Origin: Comamonadaceae bacterium PBBC2
GTDB taxonomy: Bacteria; Pseudomonadota; Gammaproteobacteria; Burkholderiales; Burkholderiaceae_C
Assembly: GCA_002255935.1 (NCBI GenBank)
Contig: NKIO01000017.1
Span: forward strand, 1 to 32,459
Direction: 5' to 3'
Length of the DNA: 32,459 bases
In this document: one piece after another, positions 1 through 7,402 of the stretch
Layout: every line of letters starts with the position of its first letter
Numbering within the stretch: the stretch's first letter is position 1
Notes under the pieces: model-generated
Databases searched by the model: none
Told to the model about the DNA's origin: nothing
What the model saw: the letters and a program-made list of their open reading frames with translations, nothing else
Position numbers and translations under genes: made by a program

Positions 1-992
1 ACCTTCACCGGCCCCGCCAAATCGGGGGCGTAGGGCATGATGTCTTGGCGGTCAGGCAGTTTGCCGTTTGGCAGGGGTTTGACCCAGTCGGGGTTGGGGG
101 CCAGCACGATGGTGTGGTCCAAAAACGGTGTCGCGCCGTGTCGCCACTTGAGCGCTTTGTCGAGCCATCCGGGTACCACGTTTTGCTGGAAGTGCGGGTA
201 CAGCACGATGGACCGGTCAGGCCCCTGTGATGGCGCGGTCCAGTTCAGGTGCAGGTGGTAGTCGGTGATGCCGCCGTCCCAATATGCGCCAGGGGGTGCG
301 CCGGGGATGTCGTGCACGGCTTTCAGGGCAAATGGGATGGAGCAGCTGGCCTGCAAGGCGGGCATGAAGTTGCCCTCTGTCAAGGCCACCGATTGGGTGC
401 GAAAGTCTTGTGCGTCAAAAGGCAAAGCCGCACTTTGCGCTGAAAACACGACCCGCTCCAGCCAGCCGCCCAAGGCACGTCGGCTCACAGCGTTGCTGAG
501 GTAGGCCCCGGCGTAGCCCAGCGGCGTGGCCAGCGGGTGTTCGCGGTGCAGGATGTGGCGACCGCGTGAGGTGACGATGTGCAGCCGGAAGCGCGGATGG
601 TTCACGGCTTGGTCGATGTGGCCGCCGTAAAAGGCTTGCAGGCTCTGGCCAAAGGCTTCGCTCACCTGCTCGGCGCTCACGCGCTTTTTGCCTGGCAGTG
701 GTTCGTAGTGCTGGTGGATGTAGTCGTACTCCAGCCGTTCAAACGCGGCCACCGGGTCATTCAGGCAAGCCGTCGCCATGCGCCAGGCGCCAATCGATGC
801 ACCCACCAGGTCCACCGGCTGGGTGCTTTGGGCCAGCCATTCGCCAAAGATGAAGCGGTCCAGAGCGCCCAAAATCAGCCCTTTGGGGCCACCCGCCGCA
901 CCCGGAATCACGCCAATGTGCTCTGGCCGCAGGCCGTGTTCACGGATGTGGGCCAAGGCCTTGGGGCCTGCGTGGATGTGGAGGGCTTTCAT
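1..992 (-). CDS. Patatin-like phospholipase family protein (3'-truncated by window edge)
   Basis: The reading frame is open from an ATG at 992 to the left edge (330 codons visible, no stop), so the C-terminus is missing. It shows the patatin hydrolase signature in order: a glycine-rich oxyanion-hole loop GAAGGPKG near residues 31-38, the nucleophile elbow GASIG with candidate Ser66, and DGG with candidate Asp239 of the Ser-Asp dyad. Patatins are acyl hydrolases that cleave ester bonds of phospholipids or other lipids. No signal peptide or membrane segment is visible at the N-terminus, so a cytoplasmic or membrane-peripheral location is likely. The ATG has no obvious Shine-Dalgarno sequence. 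The gene runs in the same direction as tex upstream, 81 bp away, with a hairpin between them. The substrate cannot be told from the sequence. Confidence 0.85.
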   Translation of the reverse strand, partial: MKALHIHAGPKALAHIREHGLRPEHIGVIPGAAGGPKGLILGALDRFIFGEWLAQSTQPVDLVGASIGAWRMATACLNDPVAAFERLEYDYIHQHYEPLPGKKRVSAEQVSEAFGQSLQAFYGGHIDQAVNHPRFRLHIVTSRGRHILHREHPLATPLGYAGAYLSNAVSRRALGGWLERVVFSAQSAALPFDAQDFRTQSVALTEGNFMPALQASCSIPFALKAVHDIPGAPPGAYWDGGITDYHLHLNWTAPSQGPDRSIVLYPHFQQNVVPGWLDKALKWRHGATPFLDHTIVLAPNPDWVKPLPNGKLPDRQDIMPYAPDLAGPVK

Positions 993-1047
993 GGGCGGAT
1001 GATGGGGGTAGAGCTTACCTGCAAGGGTTGGCGGCAGTGAAGGAAAC

Positions 1048-1064
1048 CGCCAGCCGGGCTGGCG
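1048..1064 (-). terminator. Possible terminator hairpin downstream of tex
   Basis: A perfect 7-bp inverted repeat with a 3-nt loop (CGCCAGC, CGG, GCTGGCG) lies 9 bp beyond the tex stop codon. On the minus strand it is followed only by a weak T-rich stretch (GTTTCCTT), so it may be a weak intrinsic terminator or just an mRNA 3'-end hairpin before the patatin gene. Confidence 0.4.
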
Positions 1065-1073
1065 TCTACGGGC

Positions 1074-3443
1074 TTATTTTTTCAAGCCTTGTAATTTGGC
1101 AAAAGCGCTGGCCATGGCCGAGCCGGTACCGGCTGCGGCGGGCGAGGTGTAGCCACCGCCCGATCCGCCGCCGCGCTGGCGGTTGTCCCGCCCTGCCCCT
1201 TCAAACTTGTTGTCGCGGGGACCATCGCGCCTTGCCGGTGCGGCGTCGAGCTTCATGGTCAGGCTGATACGCTTGCGGGCCACGTCGACTTCGAGCACCT
1301 TCACTTTGACGATGTCGCCGGTTTTGACCACTTCACGGGCGTCGCTCACAAACTTGTTGGCCAACTGGCTCACATGGACCAGCCCGTCCTGGTGAACGCC
1401 CAGGTCCACAAACGCGCCAAACTGAGCCACGTTGCTCACGGTGCCTTCCAGTGTCATGCCCTCTTTCAGGTCTTTGATGTCTTCCACACCGTCGGCAAGA
1501 CGCGCCACTTTGAAGTCGGGGCGCGGATCGCGGCCGGGTTTTTCCAGCTCGCCCAAGATGTCTTGGATGGTGATGGCACCGAATTTGTCGCTCACAAACA
1601 GCTCAGGCTTGAGGGTTTTGAGCACATCGGAGCGACCCATGATCTCTTGAATGGGCTTGGCGGTTTTGACGATGATCTGCTCGACCACCGGGTAGGTTTC
1701 GGGGTGCACGCCGGTCATGTCGAGCGGGTTGTCGCCGCCGCGAATGCGCAAAAAGCCCGCGCTTTGCTCGAAGGTCTTGGCGCCCAGACCGGTGACTTTG
1801 AGCAAGTCTTGACGGCTTTTGAACACGCCATTGGCATCGCGCCAGCGCACGACCGATTTGGCCACGCTGCTGGACAAACCTGACACGCGTGACAAAAGTG
1901 GCACGCTGGCGGTGTTCAGGTCAACGCCGACCGAGTTCACGCAGTCTTCCACCACCGCGTCCAGCGTTTTGGCCAGCTCGCTTTGGTTCACGTCGTGTTG
2001 GTACTGGCCCACACCAATCGCTTTGGGGTCGATCTTGACCAGCTCCGACAGGGGGTCTTGCAGGCGGCGGGCAATGGATGCCGCGCCGCGCAAACTCACG
2101 TCCACATCGGGCATTTCTTGGCTGGCGAATTCACTCGCCGAGTACACCGAAGCCCCCGCCTCGCTGACAACGACCTTGGTGATTTCCACGCCATCGCGCA
2201 AGCGGGCCAGTTGCTTGATCAGATCCCCCGCCAGCTTGTCGGTCTCGCGGCTGGCCGTGCCGTTGCCAATGGCGATCAGGTTGACGTTGTGCTTTTCGCA
2301 CAGCTTGGCCAGGGTGAAGAGCGAACCTTCCCAGTCCTTGCGCGGCTCGTGCGGGTACACCGTGGCGGTGTCGACCAGCTTGCCGGTGGCGTCGACCACA
2401 GCGACCTTCACGCCCGTGCGGATGCCTGGGTCCAGGCCCATGACCACGCGCGGGCCAGCAGGCGCGGCCAGCAGCAAATCGCGCAGGTTGTCACTGAAGA
2501 CCTTGATGGCGACTTTTTCGGCTTCTTCGCGCAAGCGGGCAAACAGGTCGCGCTCGGTGGACAGGCTGAGTTTCACGCGCCAGGTCCAGGCCACGCATTT
2601 GCGAATCAGATCGTCCGAGGGGCGGGCCGCATGGCTCCAGCCCAGGTGCATGGCGATCTTGCCTTCGGCGATGCTGGGTTTGCCGGGCTCGGGCTCCACA
2701 GGCAGCACCAGTTTGGCGTCGAGCATTTCCAAAGCGCGACCACGGAACACGGCCAGCGCCCTGTGGCTGGGCACGCGGCCAATCGGTTCGTCGTAGTCAA
2801 AGTAATCACGGAACTTGGCCACGTCGGCGTTGTTCTCGTCTTTGCCGTCGGCCAGCTTGCTTTTGAACAGGCCTTCGTTCCACAGCCATTCGCGCAGGGC
2901 TTGCACCAAAGAGGCGTCTTCGGCCCAGCGCTCGCTGAGCAAATCGCGCACACCATCCAGCACCGCGGCCGTGGTGGTGAAGTCAGCCCCTTCAATCGCC
3001 CCTGCGGCCAGCACAAAGGCTTGCGCTTCGGCGTGGGGGTCAAGTGTGGGGTCGGCAAACAGCTTGTCGGCCAGGGGCTCCAGCCCGGCTTCGCGGGCAA
3101 TCATGCCCTTGGTGCGGCGCTTGGGCTTGAAGGGCAGGTAAATGTCTTCCAACTCTTGCTTGGTGGGCGCGGCTTCGATGGCGGCCAGCAAGTCGGGTGT
3201 CATTTTGCCCTGCTCGGTGATGCTCTTGATCACGGCGGCACGGCGGTCTTCCAGTTCGCGCAGGTAGCCCAGTCGCGCTTCGAGTTCACGCAGCTGGATG
3301 TCGTCCAGGCCATCGGTGACTTCTTTGCGGTAACGGGCGATGAAAGGCACCGTGGCGCCGCCGTCCAGCAGCTCGACAGCGGCTTTGACTTGGTCGGGGC
3401 GAATCCGGATCTCGGCGGCCAACTGGCCCATGATTTTTTGCAT
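1074..3443 (-). CDS. tex: Tex family S1 RNA-binding transcriptional accessory protein
   Basis: The 789-residue protein follows E. coli Tex (YhgF) over its whole length as I remember that sequence. The helical N-terminal part contains the stretch VPFIARYRKE near residues 32-41. The YqgF/RNase H-like domain starts near residue 332 with MGLDPGIRTG (Asp338). The block with GVGQYQHDV and VGVDLNTAS leads into a helix-hairpin-helix region at about 500-560. An S1 domain follows at about 655-725 (FGAFVDLGVHQDGLVHVSQL), then a Gly/Arg-rich disordered tail. Tex binds nucleic acid and is linked to transcription, RNA handling and stress tolerance; its exact role in this group is not established. The first ATG (3443) lacks a clear SD and a second ATG lies four codons in, so the start is uncertain by a few residues. 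It is transcribed away from the divergent lipoprotein gene. Confidence 0.97.
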   Translation of the reverse strand: MQKIMGQLAAEIRIRPDQVKAAVELLDGGATVPFIARYRKEVTDGLDDIQLRELEARLGYLRELEDRRAAVIKSITEQGKMTPDLLAAIEAAPTKQELEDIYLPFKPKRRTKGMIAREAGLEPLADKLFADPTLDPHAEAQAFVLAAGAIEGADFTTTAAVLDGVRDLLSERWAEDASLVQALREWLWNEGLFKSKLADGKDENNADVAKFRDYFDYDEPIGRVPSHRALAVFRGRALEMLDAKLVLPVEPEPGKPSIAEGKIAMHLGWSHAARPSDDLIRKCVAWTWRVKLSLSTERDLFARLREEAEKVAIKVFSDNLRDLLLAAPAGPRVVMGLDPGIRTGVKVAVVDATGKLVDTATVYPHEPRKDWEGSLFTLAKLCEKHNVNLIAIGNGTASRETDKLAGDLIKQLARLRDGVEITKVVVSEAGASVYSASEFASQEMPDVDVSLRGAASIARRLQDPLSELVKIDPKAIGVGQYQHDVNQSELAKTLDAVVEDCVNSVGVDLNTASVPLLSRVSGLSSSVAKSVVRWRDANGVFKSRQDLLKVTGLGAKTFEQSAGFLRIRGGDNPLDMTGVHPETYPVVEQIIVKTAKPIQEIMGRSDVLKTLKPELFVSDKFGAITIQDILGELEKPGRDPRPDFKVARLADGVEDIKDLKEGMTLEGTVSNVAQFGAFVDLGVHQDGLVHVSQLANKFVSDAREVVKTGDIVKVKVLEVDVARKRISLTMKLDAAPARRDGPRDNKFEGAGRDNRQRGGGSGGGYTSPAAAGTGSAMASAFAKLQGLKK

Positions 3444-3558
3444 GCGAACGAGGTAATGAATGAGACGAAGCGGGCGAGTTTGCCACAGTGGCTCGGGGCT
3501 TCTTGCGCTGGGCTCAACGGTGACGGTCAGTGGCCTTGTTACAAATTTCCCAGATTAA

Positions 3559-3588
3559 ATTGTAAATATTGATAAATAAGCATTCCAA
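3559..3588 (-). promoter_or_regulatory. Candidate sigma70 promoter for tex
   Basis: On the minus strand a -35-like TTGGAA (3588-3583) is separated by 18 nt from a -10-like TACAAT (3564-3559). It lies about 115 bp upstream of the tex start, in the AT-rich divergent region. Hexamer matches are reasonable but this is pattern reading only. Confidence 0.4.
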
Positions 3589-3615
3589 TTGATGAAGCAA
3601 TCATTATTGGCAGTA

Positions 3616-3644
3616 TTGACTGTTTAAGTCCGCAAATTTACATT
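3616..3644 (+). promoter_or_regulatory. Candidate sigma70 promoter for the small lipoprotein gene
   Basis: TTGACT (3616-3621, 5/6 to the -35 consensus) and TACATT (3639-3644, 4/6 to the -10 consensus) are separated by an optimal 17 nt. The predicted start near 3651 lies inside the palindrome at 3645-3664, a normal arrangement for a repressor operator. The distance to the ATG at 3700 leaves a leader of about 50 nt. Confidence 0.55.
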
Positions 3645-3664
3645 AATTGTCACTAATGACAATT
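3645..3664. promoter_or_regulatory. Perfect 8-bp dyad (operator candidate) at the predicted transcription start
   Basis: AATTGTCA and TGACAATT are exact reverse complements around a CTAA spacer. The element sits immediately downstream of the predicted -10 box of the lipoprotein gene. It shares the TGAC/GTCA core with the second dyad next to it at 3667-3683. No cognate regulator gene is visible in the window. Confidence 0.5.
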
Positions 3665-3666
3665 CA

Positions 3667-3683
3667 AGTCACAAAAAGTGACT
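3667..3683. promoter_or_regulatory. Second dyad, AGTCAC-A5-GTGACT, ahead of the lipoprotein RBS
   Basis: A 6-bp perfect inverted repeat around five A residues, 2 bp after the first dyad and just before the GGAGG ribosome binding site (3688-3692). As RNA it could form a hairpin in the 5' leader; as DNA it could be a second operator half-site set. Which of these it is cannot be decided from sequence. Confidence 0.4.
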
Positions 3684-3699
3684 CAGCGGAGGAAAAACT

Positions 3700-4056
3700 A
3701 TGAAAATCGTCAAAAAGGACGCAATGGTTCGTTGGATGGCGGCTGTGTGCACGGCCGTCTCACTCGCAGGCTGCAACACGCTGCCCCCAGAGGAATACCT
3801 GGACTTCACACCCGCACCCGCCAGCAAACGCATCATGAACCAGGTCAAGATCACCTGGCAAGTGCGTGACGATGTGGCGGCGTTTTGCGCCAAATCCAAA
3901 GGCATGAGCAAGGACGCCGCTTTCTTGACGCCGCCCATTGCCTGCGCGGTGTGGAACACGCCCCGCAAGGAATGCACCGTGGTCACGGGCACCCAAACCA
4001 CGCACACGGCCTTGGGTCACGAGATCCGCCACTGCTTCGAAGGCCACTTTCACTGA
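3700..4056 (+). CDS. Small lipoprotein with four cysteines and a C-terminal HExxH motif
   Basis: The 118-residue protein begins with a lipoprotein signal peptide: Lys-rich start, hydrophobic core and a lipobox LAGC with Cys25. The start is fixed by GGAGG 7 nt upstream. The mature part (about 94 residues) has Cys63, Cys82, Cys92 and Cys112, enough for two disulfides. It ends in GHEIRHCFEGHFH, in which His107-Glu108-x-x-His111 is the zinc-metallopeptidase HExxH pattern, followed by His116 and the terminal His118 as possible further ligands. I do not recognise the family. At 118 residues it is far smaller than normal HExxH proteases, so metal binding or a non-catalytic role is equally possible. 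The location should be the envelope, anchored by lipid. It is a single-gene plus-strand unit between divergent tex and convergent SDR genes. Confidence 0.85.
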   Translation: MKIVKKDAMVRWMAAVCTAVSLAGCNTLPPEEYLDFTPAPASKRIMNQVKITWQVRDDVAAFCAKSKGMSKDAAFLTPPIACAVWNTPRKECTVVTGTQTTHTALGHEIRHCFEGHFH

Positions 4057-4078
4057 CCCTCGAAGTCTGGGGCGGGGA

Positions 4079-4981
4079 TCAGCCCCGCAATGCCGCCTTC
4101 AATGCCACGCCAATTTCAGGCTTGGCGGCAAACGGATCGGGCGGGTTGTTGCCCATGACAATGGCTTCCATGCGGCTTTGCACATTGCCCAGCGCTTGTG
4201 GGTGGCTGTAAATGTAGAACTGGCCGCTGGCGACCGCATCGAACACTTTTTGCGCCACATCGGCCGCTGACACTTTGCCGCTGCCCACGGCTTTGTCGCT
4301 TTGGGCTTGACCGATCAACTGGCTGGCGGTGGGTTTTTCAGCAGCCAGATCGGCTGGCCGGTTGCGGTGACTTTGGCTGATGCCAGTCGGCACAAAGTAT
4401 GGGCACAAGACACTGGCGCTGACCTGATCGCTCACCAATTGCAAGTCTTGGTAGAGGGTTTCGGTCAAGGACACGACGGCATGTTTGCTCACGTTGTAGA
4501 TGCCCATATTGGGTGGGGTCAGCAAGCCGGCCATGCTGGCGGTGTTGACAATGTGACCCTGGTAAGCCGGATCGGCCTTGGCGGCTTCGAGCATCATGGG
4601 GGTGAACAAGCGCACGCCGTGCACCACGCCCCAAACGTTGACGCCCAGCACCCATTCCCAGTCGGCCACTGTGTTTTCCCAGACCAAGCCCCCTGCCCCC
4701 ACGCCTGCGTTGTTGAACACAAAATGCGGTGCGCCAAAGCGAGCTTTGACATCGGCCGCCAACTGTTCCATGGCTTGGGCATTGGCCACATCGACTTTGC
4801 GCGCCAGAACTTGCGCGCCTTGTGCAGTCATCTCAGCGGCGGCTTTGTCCAGCGCGTCTTGCTGCACATCGACCAAGACCAGATTCATGCCCAGCTTGGC
4901 GCCAATGCGGGCGCATTCCAAACCAAAGCCGGAACCGGCACCGGTCAACACAGCGGTTTTGCCTTTGAAATTCTCGATCAT
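4079..4981 (-). CDS. SDR family NAD(P)-dependent oxidoreductase
   Basis: A classical short-chain dehydrogenase of 300 residues: cofactor-binding TGAGSGFG at residues 13-20, NNAG at 90-93, catalytic Ser149 and the Tyr162-xxx-Lys166 pair. It is about 45 residues longer than a minimal SDR. The C-terminal tail (FYIYSHP, then a region ending in NNPPDP) resembles the layout of LigD-like aryl/alkyl alcohol dehydrogenases as I remember them. That points to oxidation of a secondary alcohol to a ketone or the reverse, but the substrate is unknown. Its ATG overlaps the stop of the GST gene upstream (ATGA), so the two are almost surely co-translated. It is the last gene of the long minus-strand locus and converges on the lipoprotein gene. 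Confidence 0.9.
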   Translation of the reverse strand: MIENFKGKTAVLTGAGSGFGLECARIGAKLGMNLVLVDVQQDALDKAAAEMTAQGAQVLARKVDVANAQAMEQLAADVKARFGAPHFVFNNAGVGAGGLVWENTVADWEWVLGVNVWGVVHGVRLFTPMMLEAAKADPAYQGHIVNTASMAGLLTPPNMGIYNVSKHAVVSLTETLYQDLQLVSDQVSASVLCPYFVPTGISQSHRNRPADLAAEKPTASQLIGQAQSDKAVGSGKVSAADVAQKVFDAVASGQFYIYSHPQALGNVQSRMEAIVMGNNPPDPFAAKPEIGVALKAALRG

Positions 4982-5913
4982 GCGGCAGCCTTTTTGAGTG
5001 TGAATCCCACGCGTGGGAAGTGAACATGGACCGTGCCCGCACGTTCATCGGTGCGTCGCAAGGTGTAACGGGTGCGGGTGGCAGCAATCAGCTCGCCCTC
5101 GGTAGGCTCCAGGCCAAAGTTGTCGGCCGCGATCACCACGGTGCTGCCCAAGGCGATGCCATGATCGTCTTGAAAAACATCGGCGCTCAAAGCTGCCGGC
5201 GTCGCCTCTCGCGCCAATTCAAGCGCTTGGGCTGAAGACATTTTTTCGCTTTGGCCGTGGCCGATGGCTTTCATGCGCTCCAGCCAAGCCAACACCTCGG
5301 GCGTGGCATCCAAAACGCCCGCCACAGCGGAGGTGATGTTTTGGGTGAACCAGATCGGGTGGTAGACCGCGAAATCGGCCACGCAAGGCTGTGAGCCCAG
5401 CAAGAAGTCTTGGCCATGCAGCATGCTGGCGATGCGGCGCAAATAACTCTTGTACGTGGTGGCCGCGTCGGTAGACGACATGCGTGCTGCGCCACCGCGC
5501 ATGGCGGCACGGTCAGCCACAAAGGCTTGAACGTTTTCAGCAGGCGCACCTGCAAAAACCTGCGCGACCCCAGCCGGCTGGAAGTTGTAGGCCATGGCCG
5601 CTGTGAACAAAGCACTGTCTGCCCACTGCGCCACGATCCGTGCTGCACCGCTGACCGCTGGCGGGAACAGCGTGGGCTCTGGGGCCAGGCCTTCCAGCAC
5701 TTCGCAGATCAAGGCAGTGTCACAGTAAATGTCCGCGCCGATTTGCAGCAACGGGGTGCGGCGGTAGCCACCGGTGAGCGCTGTCACATCGGGCTTGGGC
5801 ATGATCATCGGGATGAACACGCTCTTCCAGGCCAATTGCTTGCGGCCCAGAATCAAGCGGACCTTCTCGGCAAATGGCGAGGTCGGGTAGTGGTGCAGGA
5901 TCAAATCGGCCAT
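4978..5913 (-). CDS. Glutathione S-transferase family protein with extra C-terminal domain
   Basis: The N-terminal thioredoxin-fold domain (about 1-80) has the SPF motif at residues 12-14 where the GST catalytic Ser/Cys lies, the cis-proline in RRTP (Pro54) and the glutathione-contact motif CDTALI (about 64-69). The all-helical GST C-terminal domain follows at about 90-225. The protein then continues for roughly 75 residues (about 235-311) with a strand-rich segment including GSTVVIAADNFGLEP that ordinary GSTs of 200-250 residues lack. The expected role is glutathione conjugation to, or glutathione-dependent reduction of, an electrophilic intermediate in the cytoplasm. It overlaps the SDR downstream by 4 nt and follows the MDR gene by 6 nt. 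The extra domain is not one I can name. Confidence 0.85.
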   Translation of the reverse strand: MADLILHHYPTSPFAEKVRLILGRKQLAWKSVFIPMIMPKPDVTALTGGYRRTPLLQIGADIYCDTALICEVLEGLAPEPTLFPPAVSGAARIVAQWADSALFTAAMAYNFQPAGVAQVFAGAPAENVQAFVADRAAMRGGAARMSSTDAATTYKSYLRRIASMLHGQDFLLGSQPCVADFAVYHPIWFTQNITSAVAGVLDATPEVLAWLERMKAIGHGQSEKMSSAQALELAREATPAALSADVFQDDHGIALGSTVVIAADNFGLEPTEGELIAATRTRYTLRRTDERAGTVHVHFPRVGFTLKKAAA

Positions 5914-5919
5914 GTCAGA

Positions 5920-6936
5920 TCAGACCAGCTTGACCAATTGCTTGCCAAAGTTCTTGCCCTTGAGCAAACCCAAGAAAGCCTCGGGTGCCGCAGCCAGGCC
6001 TTGGGCCACGGATTCGCGGGGGCGCAGTTTGCCGGTGCCCACCAAGGTGCCCAACTCCTGCAGGGCTTCGGGCCAGATTTCCATGTGCTCGCTGACGATG
6101 AAGCCTTCGATCTTCATGCGGTTGACCAAAATCAGCGCGGGGTTGCTCATGGGCAGGGGCGCACCGTCGTAGCCGGCGATCATGCCGCACACCGCAATGC
6201 GGGCAAAGGCGTTGGTGCGCAGCATCACCGCGTCCAGCACCATACCGCCCACGTTTTCAAAGTGGCCGTCGATGCCGTTGGGGCAAGCTTCGCGCAGCGC
6301 CTTGGACAGGCTCAGGTAGTCCTTGTGCTCTTTGTAGTCGATGCAAGCGTCAAAGCCCAACTCGTTGACCACGTAATCGCATTTGTCTTTGCCGCCGGCA
6401 ATGCCGACCACGCGGCAGCCACGGGCTTTGGCCAAGGCGCCGTAGGCGCTGCCCACCGCGCCGCTGGCCGCGCTCACGGTCACCGTTTCACCGGCTTTGG
6501 GGTTGATGATCTTGACCAGGCCATACCAAGCGGTCACGCCGGGCATGCCGACTGCGCCCAGGTAGTGCGACAGCGGCACATGGGTGGTGTCCACTTTGCG
6601 CAGGGCGCCGATCACGTTGGCATCGACCACGCTGTACTCTTGCCAGCCGCCCATGCCCACGACCTGGTCACCGGCTTTGAATTTGGGGTGGCGGCTGTCC
6701 ACCACCTCGCCCACGGTGCCGCCGATCATGACTTCACCCAAGGGTTGGGGCACGGCGTAGCTCTTGCTCTCGTTCATGCGGCCACGCATATAGGGGTCCA
6801 GACTCAGGAAGTGGTGGCAAACCAGCACTTCACCGTCCTTGAGTTCGGGCAAGGGCAGCTCGACCATTTTGAAATTGCTGGCGGTGGCTTCGCCCTGAGG
6901 GCGGTTGTCCAAAACGATGCGGTGGTTGATGGGCAT
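5920..6936 (-). CDS. NADP-dependent oxidoreductase, MDR superfamily (CurA/enone-reductase-like)
   Basis: A 338-residue zinc-independent medium-chain reductase. The family signature LSLDPYMRGRM lies at residues 43-53. The nucleotide-binding loop SAASGAVGS is at 155-163, and the FENVGG block is typical of the prostaglandin/curcumin/leukotriene reductase group. Known members reduce the C=C bond of alpha,beta-unsaturated ketones or aldehydes with NADPH. I chose the ATG at 6936 because it starts the family's normal N-terminus (MPINHRIVLD) and has GGAGAC 7 nt upstream; an in-frame extension to 7032 has no homology character. The gene lies between the hotdog thioesterase (26 bp) and the GST (6 bp), consistent with one operon. 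The real substrate is unknown. Confidence 0.93.
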   Translation of the reverse strand: MPINHRIVLDNRPQGEATASNFKMVELPLPELKDGEVLVCHHFLSLDPYMRGRMNESKSYAVPQPLGEVMIGGTVGEVVDSRHPKFKAGDQVVGMGGWQEYSVVDANVIGALRKVDTTHVPLSHYLGAVGMPGVTAWYGLVKIINPKAGETVTVSAASGAVGSAYGALAKARGCRVVGIAGGKDKCDYVVNELGFDACIDYKEHKDYLSLSKALREACPNGIDGHFENVGGMVLDAVMLRTNAFARIAVCGMIAGYDGAPLPMSNPALILVNRMKIEGFIVSEHMEIWPEALQELGTLVGTGKLRPRESVAQGLAAAPEAFLGLLKGKNFGKQLVKLV

Positions 6937-6962
6937 GTGTGTCTCCAGTGAAAGTGGGTGAA

Positions 6963-7385
6963 TTAATCGGTGGAAGGCGACGAGGTCTCGCGCCTTGTGA
7001 CGTATTTGAAGGTACCAGTGGCATGGGCGCAAAGCTGACCTTGGTCATCGAACACGCTGCCCTCGGTGAAGGCCATGCTGCGGGTGCGGTGCTTCAAACG
7101 GCCTTGGCCCACCAGTGCTTGACCGGCGGGGACTTTGGCTGGACGCATGAAGCTGGTTTTCATCTCGATGGTGACCACGCCCATATCGGGTTCCACGCTG
7201 CGCGCAGCGGTGGCCATGATCACGTCGAGAAAAGTCATGACAGCACCACCGTGGGTGACATCGAATGAATTGAGGTGCTCAGGACGGGGCGCGAACAGCA
7301 GTTCGGATTCGCCGCCCTCAAACTTCTCAAGCGTAAATCCCAGGTGCTCCACAAAAGGAATACTGGCGCCGAAAGCGATGCTCAT
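6963..7385 (-). CDS. PaaI-like hotdog-fold thioesterase
   Basis: A 140-residue single-domain hotdog protein. The PaaI-type active-site helix is visible as FDVTHGGAVMTFLD with His45-Gly46-Gly47 and candidate catalytic Asp54. Family members hydrolyse acyl-CoA thioesters, often to rescue CoA from dead-end acyl- or aryl-CoAs during catabolism, which fits the surrounding beta-oxidation genes. The start at 7385 gives the common short N-terminus before FGASIPF. An alternative ATG at 7403 would add six residues and overlap the upstream SDR stop as TGATG, allowing translational coupling; I cannot exclude it. Confidence 0.9.
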   Translation of the reverse strand: MSIAFGASIPFVEHLGFTLEKFEGGESELLFAPRPEHLNSFDVTHGGAVMTFLDVIMATAARSVEPDMGVVTIEMKTSFMRPAKVPAGQALVGQGRLKHRTRSMAFTEGSVFDDQGQLCAHATGTFKYVTRRETSSPSTD

Positions 7386-7402
7386 GCTGGATGACTTTCG
7401 CA

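Noticed and set aside
1983..3572. A 529-codon plus-strand open frame opposite tex, and a similar 513-codon frame at 5410-6951 opposite the GST/MDR genes
   Set aside because: Both are antisense shadows with no domain character, and the minus strand genes match known families.
3645..3683. A small regulatory RNA or intrinsic terminator in the tex/lipoprotein gap
   Set aside because: The dyads are not followed by a T run on either strand and lie exactly on the promoter start and leader, so operator or leader hairpin is the simpler reading.
4072..4088. GCGGGG/CCCCGC hairpin at the lipoprotein-SDR convergence as a terminator
   Set aside because: It overlaps the SDR stop codon, has a 5-nt loop and lacks a T run on either strand.
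4079..5913. Assignment of the SDR-GST pair as a lignin beta-etherase (LigD plus LigE/F/G) system
   Set aside because: The SDR has only a general LigD-like layout, and the GST has an SPF active-site region and a C-terminal domain not known in LigE/F/G. The specific claim is not supported.
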